Below, one piece after another: positions 9,817 through 21,500 of a stretch of 64,000 bases of DNA. The translations under genes were made by a program, and so were the position numbers. How positions within the stretch are numbered: position 1 is the first letter of the stretch; every line of letters begins with the position of its first letter. Under the pieces are notes generated by a model, which did no database searches, was not told the origin of the DNA, and was given only the letters and a program-made list of their open reading frames with translations. The stretch spans positions 62,001 through 126,000 of the forward strand of contig SIJG01000079.1 of the NCBI GenBank assembly GCA_023374025.1. Direction: 5' to 3'. The stretch is from Heterodera schachtii (Eukaryota; Nematoda; Chromadorea; Rhabditida; Heteroderidae).

Positions 9817-9856
9817 CCTTTATTTCTTATTTTTTAACCAATTTCCCACATTTTAG

Positions 9857-10122
9857 GCTTTTGCCTCGGCTTCATCTCCCGTCAATTTTATTGTTGTCAT
9901 TTGTCACTTCGTTTCCGTTGCCTTTTGCTTTCTCCGTTGTGCCATTTGCGCTGACCAACGAATTGACTCGTGAACAATTGGCACTGAAAAGAACGAAATG
10001 GAAAACATGTGTTTCGGCGACGGGTCAGCGAATAATTATTCCAAAATTAAATTAATTTATTTGATTTTATTTTTAGTCTTCTCAACGCAACTCCAGGCCC
10101 AAGTGATCAGCAACAGAATTAA
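9857..10122 (+). pseudogene. F-box-like family gene fragment (C-terminal exons)
   Basis: A TTTTAG acceptor at 9851-9856 is followed by a copy of the family's penultimate exon (ASASSPVNF..., then VVPFALTNELTREQLALKR). It breaks off with frameshifts and lacks the LLVRCPI...KWAKWE...IGDG half. The short last exon (LLNATPGPSDQQQN and stop) follows a TTTTTAG acceptor at 10077-10122. The upstream exons are missing, replaced by the foldback element at 9438-9816, so this is a 5'-truncated pseudogene. Confidence 0.75.
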
Positions 10123-10242
10123 ATGAATGAATTGTGGAGAAAGTGATCGATCAATTTGAATTATACAATAATTGACGTGCTCATAAAAATTGCTCCCTTT
10201 TATTGGACTGATAAAACTTTTCCTTTTTTTTTGTTCTTTAAT

Positions 10243-10821
10243 CGGAAAATATCGGTCATAGGGCCCAAACTCAAAATTGCTCAAAAACGATCAGAATCGA
10301 GGTAAAAAGGCTAGAAATGGGTAGGAAAAATAGAATTAGGAGCGCGCTTTCCCTTTTTCAGGTTGAAAAAGTGCCGGAATTGACTGCCAAACTCAGCTGG
10401 GACTCAATTGACAGCACTATAAAAAGCACTCAAAAGACAAAATTTGTGGCTCTGATCACGAATATGTCCTTTATTTTGCAAAAATCCGAACCCCGAACCC
10501 TAATTCGAAAAAAAAACCCAAAATTTAATTTCCGACAATTAAATAGTAGTCAGAAAATGGTAAAAGAACGTCAAATATAAAAGATTGAATTTAGCTTATT
10601 GCGCTAAAAGCTCCGTCTTCGCATGCTCCCTTTTGCGAATTTTGAGTGCTTTTTATAGTGCTGTCAATTGAGTACCAGCTGAGTTTGGCACTCAATTCCG
10701 GCACTTTTTCAACCTGAAAAAGGGCAAGCGCTCCCCTAATTCTATTTTTTCTAGCCTTTATACATCGATTCTGACCGTTTTTGAACAATTTTGAGTTTGG
10801 GCCCTATGACCGATATTTACC
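10243..10821. mobile_element. Foldback element with ~200-bp arms
   Basis: Arms 10243-10440 and 10617-10821 are inverted copies starting CGGAAAATATCGGTCATAGG. Both contain GAAAAAGTGCCGGAATTG-type sequence and differ by scattered substitutions. The 175-bp centre holds a motif (GATCACGAATATG...CCGAACCC) also seen near 11755, 42985 and 52830. CTTTAAT flanks both sides as a possible worn target duplication. Confidence 0.8.
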
Positions 10822-11394
10822 CTTTAATTATTAGAGCTTACAAAAAAAGAACAAAATTCGTTTTTGAAAAATAAATGGATTTTTGCTTTTGGGATGCCGT
10901 TGAACGCCGACGTTTTCCTTCATATACTGTAAGATCCCATCTCAGTACCAACCCCCTTTTCAGGAATACCGATTTATTGTATACCGTATTTTTCGGTTAA
11001 AAAGCCCGGCTCTTTTATTGCTCAACCCTTCCCAAAAGGGGTTAATCGATAAATACGGTAATTTATGCCATCGCACCGATAACTGAAAATATCGGAATAT
11101 TTCTCGGTTCGGTACGCATATTTCTCGAGCATTCTACCTAAATGGATGGCAAAGAAAAAAGTTATAGCCAAAAATTTGTGGTCGTACGAAAACGAGCCCG
11201 ACCCAAAAGAATGAGCCTGGTATTTCAGGAAATCTCTTAATTTATCCTAAAAGCATATACATACACACACATATATAATACAATTTGTGATCACCGCAAC
11301 AAAAAGAACAGTTTTATAAACGTCAAATGGGCTCAAATTCATCCGCAATTCATATTGATCGATCACTTCTTAACAAATCATCCATTCACTTCTT

Positions 11395-11545
11395 CTACTG
11401 ATCACTTGGCCCGATCATTGCATCACGAAGAACGAATGTCGATTCTGTTCCATTGATCATAAAATTGCCAGTCAATCGCTTCCTCCTCCCATTTTGCCCA
11501 TTTGCTTTCGTCGCGCACAAAGCAAATTCAACGAATAGAAGGCAG
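11395..11545 (-). pseudogene. F-box-like family gene fragment (3' end)
   Basis: The minus strand matches the family's ARDESKWAKWE...IDWQF.DQWN segment but in shifting frames, without a complete exon. A last-exon-like ATGATCGGGCCAAGTGATCAG follows at about 11398-11418. It is immediately followed by the foldback element at 11683. Confidence 0.55.
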
Positions 11546-11682
11546 CAAAAATTTTGAAATGAGAGGCAAAAGACGGCCAACAAATGAAACAAAAAATGGC
11601 CATTCCGTGCAGTTAAATTAGTTTTTTTTTTCGTACATTTCAGACCATAGGGAAGGAGAAAATAGATAAAATCTAAAAATTG

Positions 11683-12293
11683 GGTACTTCCGGGTTTTGC
11701 CACCCCCCCTGGAAATTTTTTTTCTAATAATTTTTTCTAGGCTGATTTTTAATGCTGATCACGAATCTGACCTTTATTTTTTTAGCCATAACGTATTTTA
11801 CGTGAGTTGCGTGAAATTTTACGTGAAAAATTAAAAAAGCTAACAGTGCAGATGGTACCCCCCCCCCGTTCAAAAAAATTGCAAAATTTTTTTTTCTTAA
11901 ATTAAAGTCATTTTAAGGGTTTTCACGGTCGGAGAATCCGATTCTTACATCTATTTCGATCAAATTCGAATCTTAAACCCAAATTCGAACAAAAAATCGA
12001 AACTTCTAATTTTTTCTAGTTTCGCACTTTTGGTTCAAAACCGACGTAAATATAAAGAAACAAATTAAAAGCCATCAATGATGTTTTTTGATGAGGTTTT
12101 ACGAAATTTTTGCCTTTATTCCGCCTAGTTAAATTTATTATTTTTAAATTTTTCACGTAAAATTTCACGTAACTCACGTAAAATACGTTATGGCTAAAAA
12201 TAAGTGTCAGATTCGTGATCAGCATAAAAAATTAGCCTAGAAAAAATTCTTAGAAAAAAATTTCAGGGGGGGTGGCAAAACCCGGAAGTAGCC
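11683..12293. mobile_element. Foldback element with exact 8-bp target duplication
   Basis: Ends GGTACTTCCGGGTTTTGCC and GGCAAAACCCGGAAGTAGCC are inverted copies, and the arms extend more than 150 bp inward (CATAACGTATTTTACGTGAG and its complement). The duplication AAAAATTG is at 11675-11682 and 12294-12301. There is no coding capacity. Confidence 0.88.
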
Positions 12294-12751
12294 AAAAATT
12301 GTATCCATTAGAGTCATACCAAGCTAATTATCCGCAGATAATTCGCTAGCTGCAGATAAATCCATATTCACAATGATAGGGATAAGGTATCCGTATTCTA
12401 AACTACCAATCCCGCAGCGGGATCCGCAAATTTGAATATCCGGTCTCTACTTCCAACCTCCAATTCGAAAAGGCAAGCATAGACATAAGAAAGCCCCCCA
12501 ATTGAACGGGGCCAAATTTTGTTTTCCGCAAACAGAGAAAAAATTGAGAAATGGGTTTTTAAGCTTTTACTATTTTCCGTTTAGATGGGAAATAAGAAGC
12601 AATGGATTAGCAAAAAGTACAAAATTATTCATTTGAATTTTGATGGGGTTACGCCCACACCAATGAGCACCAAATTTCATGTCGCCATAAAGTGCAATTT
12701 TATTCAAAAAACTGATTATTTCTACATGTCTAATAACAGTTCGTTATGTTT

Positions 12752-13173
12752 CGGTTTACCTCAGTTGGGCGCGCACGTTTGGGCGCGCACGGTTGGGCGC
12801 CAGCATGTTTTTCCATTTTAACTTTCTATAACTTTTTTCTTTGTCATCCAAATCCCACATTCTTGGTATTATTCGAAAGCTTAACATGTTTAGAAGCTTT
12901 TTCTAAGCTATTGCTTAGCGATTAGACAATTACTAAAAAAGTTATAACATGAAATTTCAAAAAATGCAAAATTTTTGAAGTTTTTTATGAATAAAATTTT
13001 TTCCAGGCTTAAAAATCTATTCTTTTTTTGTTAGGCTAATAGAGCATGTTTAGAGCTTTCGAATGATACCAAAAATATTGGATTTGGATGCCAACGAAAA
13101 AAGCTTAAGTGGAAAAACATGCTGGGGCCCAAACGTGTGGGGCCCAAACGTGAGCGCCCAACTGAGCGAGTCC
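12752..13173. mobile_element. Foldback MITE, TTGGGCGCGCACGG-ended family, copy 1
   Basis: An exact 9-bp target duplication GTTATGTTT is at 12743-12751 and 13174-13182. The ends carry tandem copies of TTGGGCGCGCACG-type units, and the interior is an AT-rich interrupted palindrome with the shared core (ATTCGAAAGCTT...AATAGAGCATG...GAGCTTTCGAATGATACC). A second copy is at 37058-37518. Confidence 0.9.
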
Positions 13174-13859
13174 GTTATGTTTCTGTATTTTTTCAATCAC
13201 AATAATATATTTATTTATAAAATTGAATAAATTTGCGTTGAATTTTATGCGTTTTTCTCCTCCAGAAGCAGCAGCAGCAGCAAAAAGCGGATCAAAACGA
13301 ACTGCCTATTGTACGAACTGCTGCTATTGACCCGTGCAAATTTTTGTGCTTTTGAGTGAGATTCGATGGAGTATAAAAGCGATGCATTTGTTCCCTTTTC
13401 CCATCATTCATCATTCTCCGCTTCGTTTTCCGCCAGTGCCGCCCCCCATTTTCGGCAATGGTAACAGAATTTTTTTTTCTTTAAATTCTTTTGAATGCAA
13501 ATTTGCATCATGAACACAAAAGAATGTTGAAAAAAGCGAATACAACGAATAAAAGGCAGGAGCAAATTTATTTGAAATGGAGAGGCGAACGATGACAAAC
13601 AAATTAAACAAATTGGCCATTCCGTTTATTTAGGTTAATCGGTTTTATGAAGAGAAAAGGGGCGGAAAATCGCATGAAATTTTGTTGAGAAATGCATAAA
13701 ATAGAGTGGTAGAAATACCTAATTCATTTGTTTTTGAAAATGTATAAAAAGTTTATTTAACATTTTTATGAGCACGTCAAAATCCATTTGCTAAAATTCC
13801 ATCTTTCAAATCGATCGATCACTTCTTAACACAATTCATTCATTCACTTCTGCTGCTGA

Positions 13860-15492
13860 TCAGTGATCACTTGTGTCGGGAGTTGCGTTGAGAAGTCTAA
13901 TAGGAAAAAACACAACCTTTTTGAATTTTTGAAAAAGCATTCGCTGACCCATCTCCGATTTGGTCCTCACGAAAAATGTGAATGTTAATTTGATTCCACT
14001 GATCATGAATATGCCAGCCAATCGCTTCCTTTTCCCATTTGCTTTCGTCTCGCGCAATTGGACAACGGACCAACAGAAAACGACTGCTATTGTCATCAAT
14101 TTTCTTCAACATCAATTGTTCCAGAGTAAATTCGTTGGTCACATCAAATGGCACAACGGAAATAGGAAAAGGCGAACGAACAAACCAAATGGGGGTCATG
14201 GCAGTTCGTACAATGGGCAGTTCGTACAATAGGCAGTTCGTACAATTGGCAGTTCGTACAATAGGCAGTTCGTACAATAGGCAGTTCGTACAATAGGCAG
14301 TTCGTACAATGGAGTTTCGTACAATGGGGTTTCGTACAATGGGACTTTCGTATTTTTTTTAAAAAAAATTGCTAACTTAGAAGTTTTTCAAGAAAAAAAT
14401 CTTAGAAAGTTTTTTCTTAAGAAAATTCTAAGAAAACAAAAGTATTTGAGAAATTTTTATGATGAATTACTAAGATTTTTCAAAAAATTTTCCAAAAAAT
14501 CGCTGAAAATTTCTCAAAAAAATTTTCTAAGATTTTTTTCTTGAAAAATTTCTAAGTTAGCAATTTTTTTTAAAAAATACGAAAGTCCCATTGTACGAAA
14601 CTCCATTGTACGAACTGCCTATTGTACGAACTGCCAATTGTACGAACTGCCATTGTACGAACTGCTATAGACCCAACCAAATGACAACAATGAAATTGGC
14701 AGGAGATGAAGCCGAGGAAAATGCCTAAAAATTTTTAAAAATTGCTTAAAATGCCAATAAGTCAATTAGAGCTTCGACGCAAAATTCACATCATCCTTTT
14801 CCAACGAACATTTCAACACCTTTGGCACATTGTTTTGAATTGGAGTGAAAAGCCATTTGACCACCGATTGACCATCCGACGCCTCGGCACTGTCATCCCA
14901 TGGGAATTCAATTAAGAAATCGCCACAAAAGAAAGAGACAAATTGAAGAGATGGACAATCGTTGAGAATTGACGGCGCAAATTTCCGGAAACGGTGGAAA
15001 ATTCCGACGGACAATCCCATGCCATGAATGTTTTTCCCGAGCATTGGCCAAATGTTGTGCAAAACAAACTCCAAAATTTGGTCAGGGACCGTGTGGAAGA
15101 TCAAATTAATTGGAATGAAGATCTGTTTGAAGACGATGACTTTGTTCGGCAACGGCTTTTGTGGAATTGGCAAAGATTTTCCACGTAAATTGACAATTTC
15201 CATTTGCTTTGCCCTATTTTCTCCAATTTTGCGTCGAATTCGAATAATTTTCAGCGTCCTTTTGCGAGTTTTGAAGTGTTGGTCCACGTAAAAGTCAAAA
15301 CGGTGGCTGATCAGTGCAATGCCAAGGCCAAGTTGAGAAGGTTCAAGCAATTCGAACACCGCCGGCCAACCGTTGCCGGAAATGAAACTGAAAAAAGGGA
15401 AAACAAAATTTAAAATTAAAATTTGCATTTTAATTTTAATTTTACATTGCTTTTGCCATCTCTTTCTCCGCTTCTTTTCGATTGTCTGACAT
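13860..15492 (-). pseudogene. F-box-like family gene, broken by deletion and by a foldback insertion
   Basis: Exon 1 (15446-15492, MSDNRKEAEKEMAKA) has a GT donor and a TTTTTTCAG acceptor at 15388-15390. The second exon (15387 to a stop at 14766) carries the F-box-like stretch FELLEPSQLGLGIALISHRF. It then runs directly from KVIVFKQIFI into a region ~30 residues further on, so the usual second intron and the YIDQNV...FLRRF segment are lost by an in-frame deletion. The exon ends early at FASKL. The penultimate exon starts near 14725 but is split by the foldback element at 14192-14674. The remaining part encodes VVPFDVTNEFTLEQL...LLVRCPIARDESKW...IGDG, and the last exon LLNATPDTSDH ends at 13860. 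A short TATA-like CATATAAAAG lies upstream near 15690. Function in the family is presumed SCF adaptor; this copy is probably dead. Confidence 0.8.
14192..14674. mobile_element. Foldback element with GTACAATAGGCAGTTC tandem termini, inserted in an exon
   Basis: An exact 9-bp target duplication AACCAAATG (14183-14191, 14675-14683) marks insertion into the penultimate exon of the F-box-like pseudogene. The left end has about eight tandem 15-16-bp units of GTACAATAGGCAGTTC and the right end has five in the opposite sense. The interior is an almost perfect palindrome of AAAATTTCTAAGA-type sequence. A solo end fragment is near 13303-13333, and a degenerate one near 35860-35905. Confidence 0.9.
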
Positions 15493-15796
15493 TCGTTGTG
15501 GCAAATTATTTAGACAGTTTTTGGTGGATTTAAATTTGCTTAGGTTGGAAGCATTTAATATATAAAAATTAAAGATTCTAACAATTTTTGAATGTGTTTT
15601 CTTCAACTTAAAAATCTGTGAAAAAATGAAAATGGAAGACAAAATCGGAATGAAATGGCGGAAAACGAAAGTGTCGCAACGCTTTTATATGGCTAAGCAA
15701 AGCACTGCCAAAAAAGGACAGAAATTAGGTAGACCTTTTTTTGAGCGATTCGGAGTTTAAAAGTATTGTCTTTGGACGCCTTTCCTAAAGTGCAAT

Positions 15797-16562
15797 GGCG
15801 CGCTGTCAAAATGTCGTTGCGTCGAAATGTCGCCGCGTCATAATGTCGCCGCGTCGAAATGTCGCCGCGTCATAATGTCGCCGCGTCATAATGTCGCCGC
15901 GTCGAAATGTCGCCCAAGCTAAAAAGAGTCAAAATGTCGCCAAGCCAAAAAATTAGTGAAAAAGTCGAAAAATTATACAATTATTAGTTTTAAAATACTA
16001 TTATACCTATTTTCAATTTAACAATACACCCATACACTTTTAATGATCGTTTCACATTTTATTTCCTTTACAAACGTTAACCACCAAATTTCACACACTA
16101 AAGTTAAGCATATTTCATGCAAAACTGCTTTATTTTTAGTCAATTGCGACAAGCCGAATGAATGCCGTGTCAGCAAGCCGTGCATGTTCCTTAAAATTGT
16201 CCATTCGAACTTCTTTTTTTTTTGTCAATCTTCGAATAATTAGAAATATTACATGTTTTCTCTGCCAGTTTTTATTGTTTTGTGTTCTTTAAACGATTCT
16301 GATAAACTGTTAATGAACTTAGTATTTTCAAAAAAAATATATAGTTTTCGACTTTTTCACTAATTTTTTGGCTTGGCGACATCTTGACTCTTTTTAGCTT
16401 GGGCGACATTTCGACGCGGCGACATTATGACGCGGCGATATTATGACGCAGCGACATTATGACGCGGCGACATTTCGACTCATTTTAGCTTGGGCGACAT
16501 TTTGACGCGGCGACATTATGACGCGGCGACATTTCGACGCAGCGACATTTTGACGGGCAGCG
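15797..16562. mobile_element. Foldback element with AATGTCGCCGCGTC tandem termini
   Basis: Tandem 14-15-bp units AATGTCGCCGCGTCAT at 15810-15915 are mirrored by inverted units at 16385-16560. An exact 9-bp target duplication AAGTGCAAT occurs at 15788-15796 and 16563-16571. The interior 15920-16370 is AT-rich and has no convincing gene. Confidence 0.9.
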
Positions 16563-16571
16563 AAGTGCAAT

Positions 16572-17110
16572 AGAGCCAAATTTTTTGAGAAATGTAAAAA
16601 TCGTAAAAAAAATTTTCGTCCATAACTTTTTTCAAACTTGATCAATTTTTTTGAAATTTGGTATGTCGATAGAGAATTTTAAATGATATCAAGAATGGTT
16701 AATTAGTTCAATTTATCAAAAGTTATGACGATTTTTTTTGTCAAAAAACAGTACGAGTTGGGTTTTTACTGTGCCAAAAAGATCATTTTGGTCACAGATT
16801 TGCGATCAAACAAATATTCCAACGAAAAATTACGAAAGGAAAGTGCTACATATTTACGAAAATATTCATTCTCTTCTTTTATTAATTAAGATTTGGTTTC
16901 ATGTAAAGAAATGGTTTTTAAGTTGACTTTTTTTTTATAAATGAGTCTTTTAATTTCACTTTTGTCAAAAACGACCAAATCAAACATTCTTGGTATCCTT
17001 TAATAGCTAATAGCCCTAACATTCTCACCAAAAGTTACAAAAAATCTGATTCAAGTTTGTCATTGTATAGTTTTGCAATGGAGCATATAGTCCGAATTTT
17101 TCATTTAACA
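16572..17110. repeat. Remnant of the shared AT-rich foldback core
   Basis: CCATAACTTTTTTCAAACTTG, ATAGAGAATTTTAAATGATA and, further on, CTAATAGCCCTAACATTCTC match the core shared by several foldback families but are degenerate. The segment is split from its other half by the insertion at 15797-16562. No gene is seen. Confidence 0.5.
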
Positions 17111-17342
17111 TACAGAGCAAATTCACGGATAAAAATTCTATTCCAATTAATAATTCAAAACGAATCGATCATTTCTTTGATAATTCATTCATTTTCATTC
17201 CGCTGATCACTGCTTGGCCCCGCGAGACTGGAGAACACTTTGCTCGAATACAATGGCCTAAATCAAATGCACAATTTAATTTGCTGAAAAGCAAAATTTA
17301 GCAATGGCAAATGCCATTGATTCAATGGCTTAACACACTTAC

Positions 17343-18177
17343 CCAATCGAATTGTTGAAGCCACGCAAATTAAAAAACACATTGTTCAAATTGGCATCCA
17401 AATTTTCGTCGTTTTCCCACTGAATCGCCGTCGCCGTCTCCCCAATAATTGGGCATCGCTTCAGCAGCCAAAAAATTTGTCCATCCTTCATCAGTATCAG
17501 CTTTTCATTGGTCCGTTCATTCACCAATTCAAATGGCACAATTGTTGGCGTTGTTGTTGACACATTGACATTGAAACGAATTTTGTAACGGGACGAAACG
17601 GTGGCACGGAGAAATGCCTAAACACAAAAGAAGAGTTAGTAGTAAATCAAAGGCAAAATCAATCAATCAGTCAGTCGTTTAATGAAAATGTGATCGATCA
17701 TCACACACCTCCTTGAAATTGTTGATCCATTCAAGATTTTGAGGATGCAAATGATCAAAGCAGCACAGTCGCTTTGGATGACCATCTTTCTCGGAGTGTG
17801 CAGCCATTTTGACAACGCTTGGCCGGCAGATGTTGCAGCATTTGGCCAATAAAAATCAGCAGCAGCAATTACATCGGGAAACAGATGACCAGAATTGATT
17901 GAAATAAGGTTGAGATCAGAGAGAATTGTTCGAGAAATGCGGCGACGCAAATTGTCCAAATGATCGGCATTTGCCAAATTTGACGGACAAAACCATTCCA
18001 AATCAGCTGGACGTCTTCACCTTTGTGTGCCCACACATTCAAATTCAATTTGGTTCCCGATCTGTCAAAAATTTGCCGATTGGAACGAAGAAATGCGAGC
18101 ACAGAGTGATTAATTTGGTCCAATGTTTCTGCGAATTTCGATTCCTCTCCAAAGCGGCAGTTCTGTTTTGCCATCAA
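17343..18177 (-). pseudogene. F-box-like family gene, divergent subtype, frameshifted
   Basis: The minus strand encodes the second subtype of the family (FLRSNRQIFDRSGTKL..., DHLDNLRRRISRTILSDL, QALSKWLHTP). A deletion shifts the frame between WNGFVRQIW and the LDNLRRR segment. A further 1-base loss follows WLHTPR, after which DGHPKRL...WINNFKEV continues in another frame to a GT donor near 17712. A TTTGTGTTTAG acceptor (about 17620) leads to the next exon (AFLRATVS...VPFELVNERTNEKLIL...WLLKRCPIIGE...SIG), which ends at a GTAAG donor at 17343. The N-terminal exons are missing. Related to the gene at 57690-60501. Confidence 0.8.
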
Positions 18178-18528
18178 AATGTTTGTCCACTAAACAATCA
18201 AAACATGGCGAAATCAATGCCAATTTGTGCCGAGTTGAGGACGACCACAAAACGGAAGAATGTCCATCCAAACATCAGTGCAAATCCAGCTAAATGTTGT
18301 TTAAAAGGGTAATTAAATTTTTAAATTGGGTAAAAATTCCTTACATTTTCCTTAAACGTCGATTCATTTTGCGGCAATTAGGCGCCAAGCACACACTTAT
18401 AATTAATTAGTTAGTCGTAAATTATGATTACGAAAAATTATGATATTAAATGTTAATTTTCTTTGCCTTTTATTTAACACTCTCTTCTTATAAGTTTTTC
18501 AATTCGGTGCTCTACGCTTATATTTTAG

Positions 18529-18535
18529 TATAAAA
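18529..18535 (+). promoter_or_regulatory. TATA box of the intact F-box-like gene
   Basis: TATAAAA lies in the context TATTTTAGTATAAAATGCCT, followed by a pyrimidine-rich stretch with CATTCATTCATT. The same block (AATATTTTAGTATAAAAATG) precedes the family member at 61684, so the promoter is shared within the family. It lies 306 bp upstream of the ATG. Confidence 0.65.
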
Positions 18536-18840
18536 TGCCTTTGTTTCTCTTCCTCCTCCTCATTCCATTCATTCATTACTGGTCCATGCAAATGCTTTTC
18601 ATTCTTTGCTTTTGAACTCCTCCATTTTTCTTCTAAAATTCCAATCGCTCTTTGTTTGATTTGAATGGACTAAAATTGGTTTTTTGTTTCACACACAAAG
18701 CAGACGAAATTGACTAACTCAATGATTTTTCCCGCATTCTGGATTTCATTTCCAACCATTTTTGATTGGTTTTAACTTTTCCAAGTATTCCAATTAATCC
18801 ATTAATCTCTCTTCTAAGTCGCTCAATTGTCATCCACAAA

Positions 18841-21163
18841 ATGTCGGACAATCCAAGCGAAGCGGAGAAGCAAATGGAAAATGAAATGTAATAATACAGA
18901 TTTTAAAAAATGGCTTTTCCTTATTTCAAAAACAATTCCATCCGCTTTTCAGCTTCATCTCTGGCGACGCATGGCTTTGTGTGTTCGACCTGTTGCCCCC
19001 TCGTCTGCTTGGCCTCAAAATTGCGTTGATTAGCGACCGATTTGACGCACGGGTGGACGAACATTTCAAGTCTCGACGCCGCGCGTTGGGCTTCATCCGA
19101 ATTTGGCACAAAATTGGCAAGGATGGCAAAATGGAGACGCAAATTGTCAATGCGCATGGTCAACCGTTGCCAATGCCGACCGTACCGGTGCCCAACAAAG
19201 TGGTCGCCTTCAACGGCATCGTCATCAAGTAGAGTTGACGCTGGAAACTACCACACCATTTTCAGGGCGACAATTCGGAATAAAGGGACTGAAAAGTCCG
19301 TTTGCCAACGACGAGACTCAGTTGTCCAAAAAATAACATGGCAACTTTAACGCTTCACTGACTTTTGAAGAAGCGACCAAGAACTGTTTTTATGCTTCTA
19401 GAAAAATTTATGAAGCGTTCAACATTTGTCATGTTATTTTATGGTCGTATGAACGGAGATAACATTAAAACAATCCGACTGAGTCCCAATGGCAATTTGA
19501 CTTTTCAGTCTCAGGGTTCATCAATTCGGCTAAAAATTGTCGCTGGTCCCTTAAAATGGAATCATCATTCTTTGCCCTCTTCATCTTGTTTTCCCCTTTT
19601 TCAGCTACTTGGACCGCCGCGTGATGGCATTTCTCCAGCATTTTCGCTGTCTGTTCACCGCTTGTGGCACTTTGGCGATCAAAACAAATTGTGCTCGCCT
19701 CTTGGACCTCATTCTGCGCAACATTCCGTCCACTGCTGGTGTCCATGCCAATTCGTCGTCCTCTGCTTCTGCTGCTGATGATGGCCAACCGTTGCTGATC
19801 AAATGGCTGTGTGCGCCGTCGCCCCGATCGTGTGACGCTAACATTTTGCCGCCAAAAATGCTCTCATTTTATGCCTACCATGAATGGACCGCAACGACAA
19901 CTAACCAAATCAAAGCGGTGTGTGGCATTTTTATGGAGTCATTTCAACATTTGTTACAATTAGATTTGTGTGGTATGGCGAAAAAGCCTTTTGAGTTCGA
20001 GCCGTTTGAATGTGGCACAAATTGGAACGACCAAATTCAACTTTCTTTTGGCATAATCATTCGATAGCCCTTCGAAAATCAACTGAAATTTTTCAAAATT
20101 TTGCAAGGCTAATAAGGGACAACTAATGCTATTGAATGATGCCAAGAATATTATTGAATTTTGTCGTTACAATCAAAAATTTATAAAGCATCAAAATGTG
20201 CCACACTCAAATGTCCCGCTACGAAAAACCCAACTGTTTTCTCGGCTCGACCAACCAACTTATTTGTTTGACTACATTTCGTCTTCCCTTTTTAGGCATT
20301 TCGCGATGCTTCTTCCCCAGCCAGTTTCATCTGTGCCATTCGCGATCCTCGCCAGGACGATCCATCATATTGCCTTTGCTACTGTAAGTGATCAAGCAGC
20401 AGTTTTACACTTTTTTATCAAACGAAAGCCAACCAAAAAATTCTCGAATTTCTTTTTTTTTGCCGGCGAATTATGGTGTCAATGCAATGTTTTCTGATGA
20501 GACACCTGCTGCTGTTTATTTAGGGCCGTTTTGTGAGAAGTTGACAAATGAATTGGGCGAGCAATTGACGGTGGAACGGCGCCGCAACTGTACTGATTGC
20601 CTTCTGCTGGTCCGTTGCCCGATTTTGCGTGATTTGGACAGATGGGAAACATGGGAGTACGAAGCAGTTGGATGGTTTTTTGATGGGCCTCGTCGCCGTG
20701 TCAAATTCAACGACCAGCGCAACCGTATCATTGTGTGCATGCGCGATGGACGCTCTGTCGGCGATGGGTACAAAATTCTGAAAATTTTCAGAAAAAATAC
20801 AATTTTTTTTCGATTTTTAGTCTTCTTGACAACAACAACGACGACGCAGCAGCATCAGTTCCTGGTCCGAGTGTTCAGCAACAGCAGCAGACGGAGCAGC
20901 CGGCTTTGGAACCGATGGAGGAGCAGGACAACACCTTTCTTGACGACAACACAGCAGCAGTTCCCGTGAAGACTCGACAGCAACGGGAGGAGGAGTACAA
21001 TTCGTTTATGCAATTACTGACGGACGCGATGAACAATGGTGCTGCTGCTGCAGCTGCTGGTGATGGGAATCAGCAGGACGACGACGACGACAATGATGAG
21101 GAAGATGACGATAACGACAGTGATGATGATGATAATGACGACGACATTAATGATGATGATTAG
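18841..21163 (+). CDS. F-box-like family protein with long Gln- and Asp-rich tail
   Basis: Six exons keep one open frame of 436 codons: 18841-18887, 18953-19228, 19605-19917, 20296-20383, 20524-20767 and 20821-21163, each with GT donors and AG acceptors. Residues 1-16 (MSDNPSEAEKQMENE) form the conserved short first exon. Residues ~17-60 contain the F-box-like core (WLCVFDLLPPRLLGLKIALI, SDRFDARVDEHF). The middle has the FLQHFR and WLCAP segments, and the next exon contains LTNELGEQLTVE, LLLVRCPI and SVGDG. In other members the last exon is ~10-16 residues (LLNA..P.PSDQQ). Here it starts the same way but continues for about 110 residues, first Gln-rich and then almost pure Asp/Asn/Glu. Role as an SCF substrate adaptor is inferred from the F-box-like part only. 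Exon 4 is the least certain. Confidence 0.75.
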
Positions 21164-21300
21164 TGATCGTAATGATGATATTGTGATAATGATGATTAGT
21201 GATCGTAATGATGATATTGTGATAATGATGATTAGTGATCATTAGTGATACTCAAGACCAAAAATAATGATAATATTGTGATAATGATGATTAGTGATTG
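21161..21300 (+). repeat. GAT-rich 36-bp repeats after the stop codon
   Basis: TGATGATTAGTGATCGTAAT and related units repeat directly after the TAG stop. They look like a continuation of the same trinucleotide-based expansion that made the acidic tail. Confidence 0.75.
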
Positions 21301-21500
21301 ATCATAAACATTAAATGAAACATTCTTGGTATTGGTAGAAAGTTGGTTGGGAAACAAACTCTTGCATTTTAGTTTTTTTGGATGGTGTACAAAACAAAAA
21401 TGATCGAAAAAGGCTATTTTAGCCAATATAGCGTAATGGTTTCACATCGCACTTATCGGTTCTCAAACCATTCACGCATTGCATGAGCGTGTGTTATCAC

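Noticed and set aside
21418..21480. tRNA-like boxes (TAGCGTAATGG and GGTTCTCAAACC) suggesting a tRNA gene
   Set aside because: Neither the acceptor nor the anticodon stem pairs convincingly, so I do not call a tRNA.
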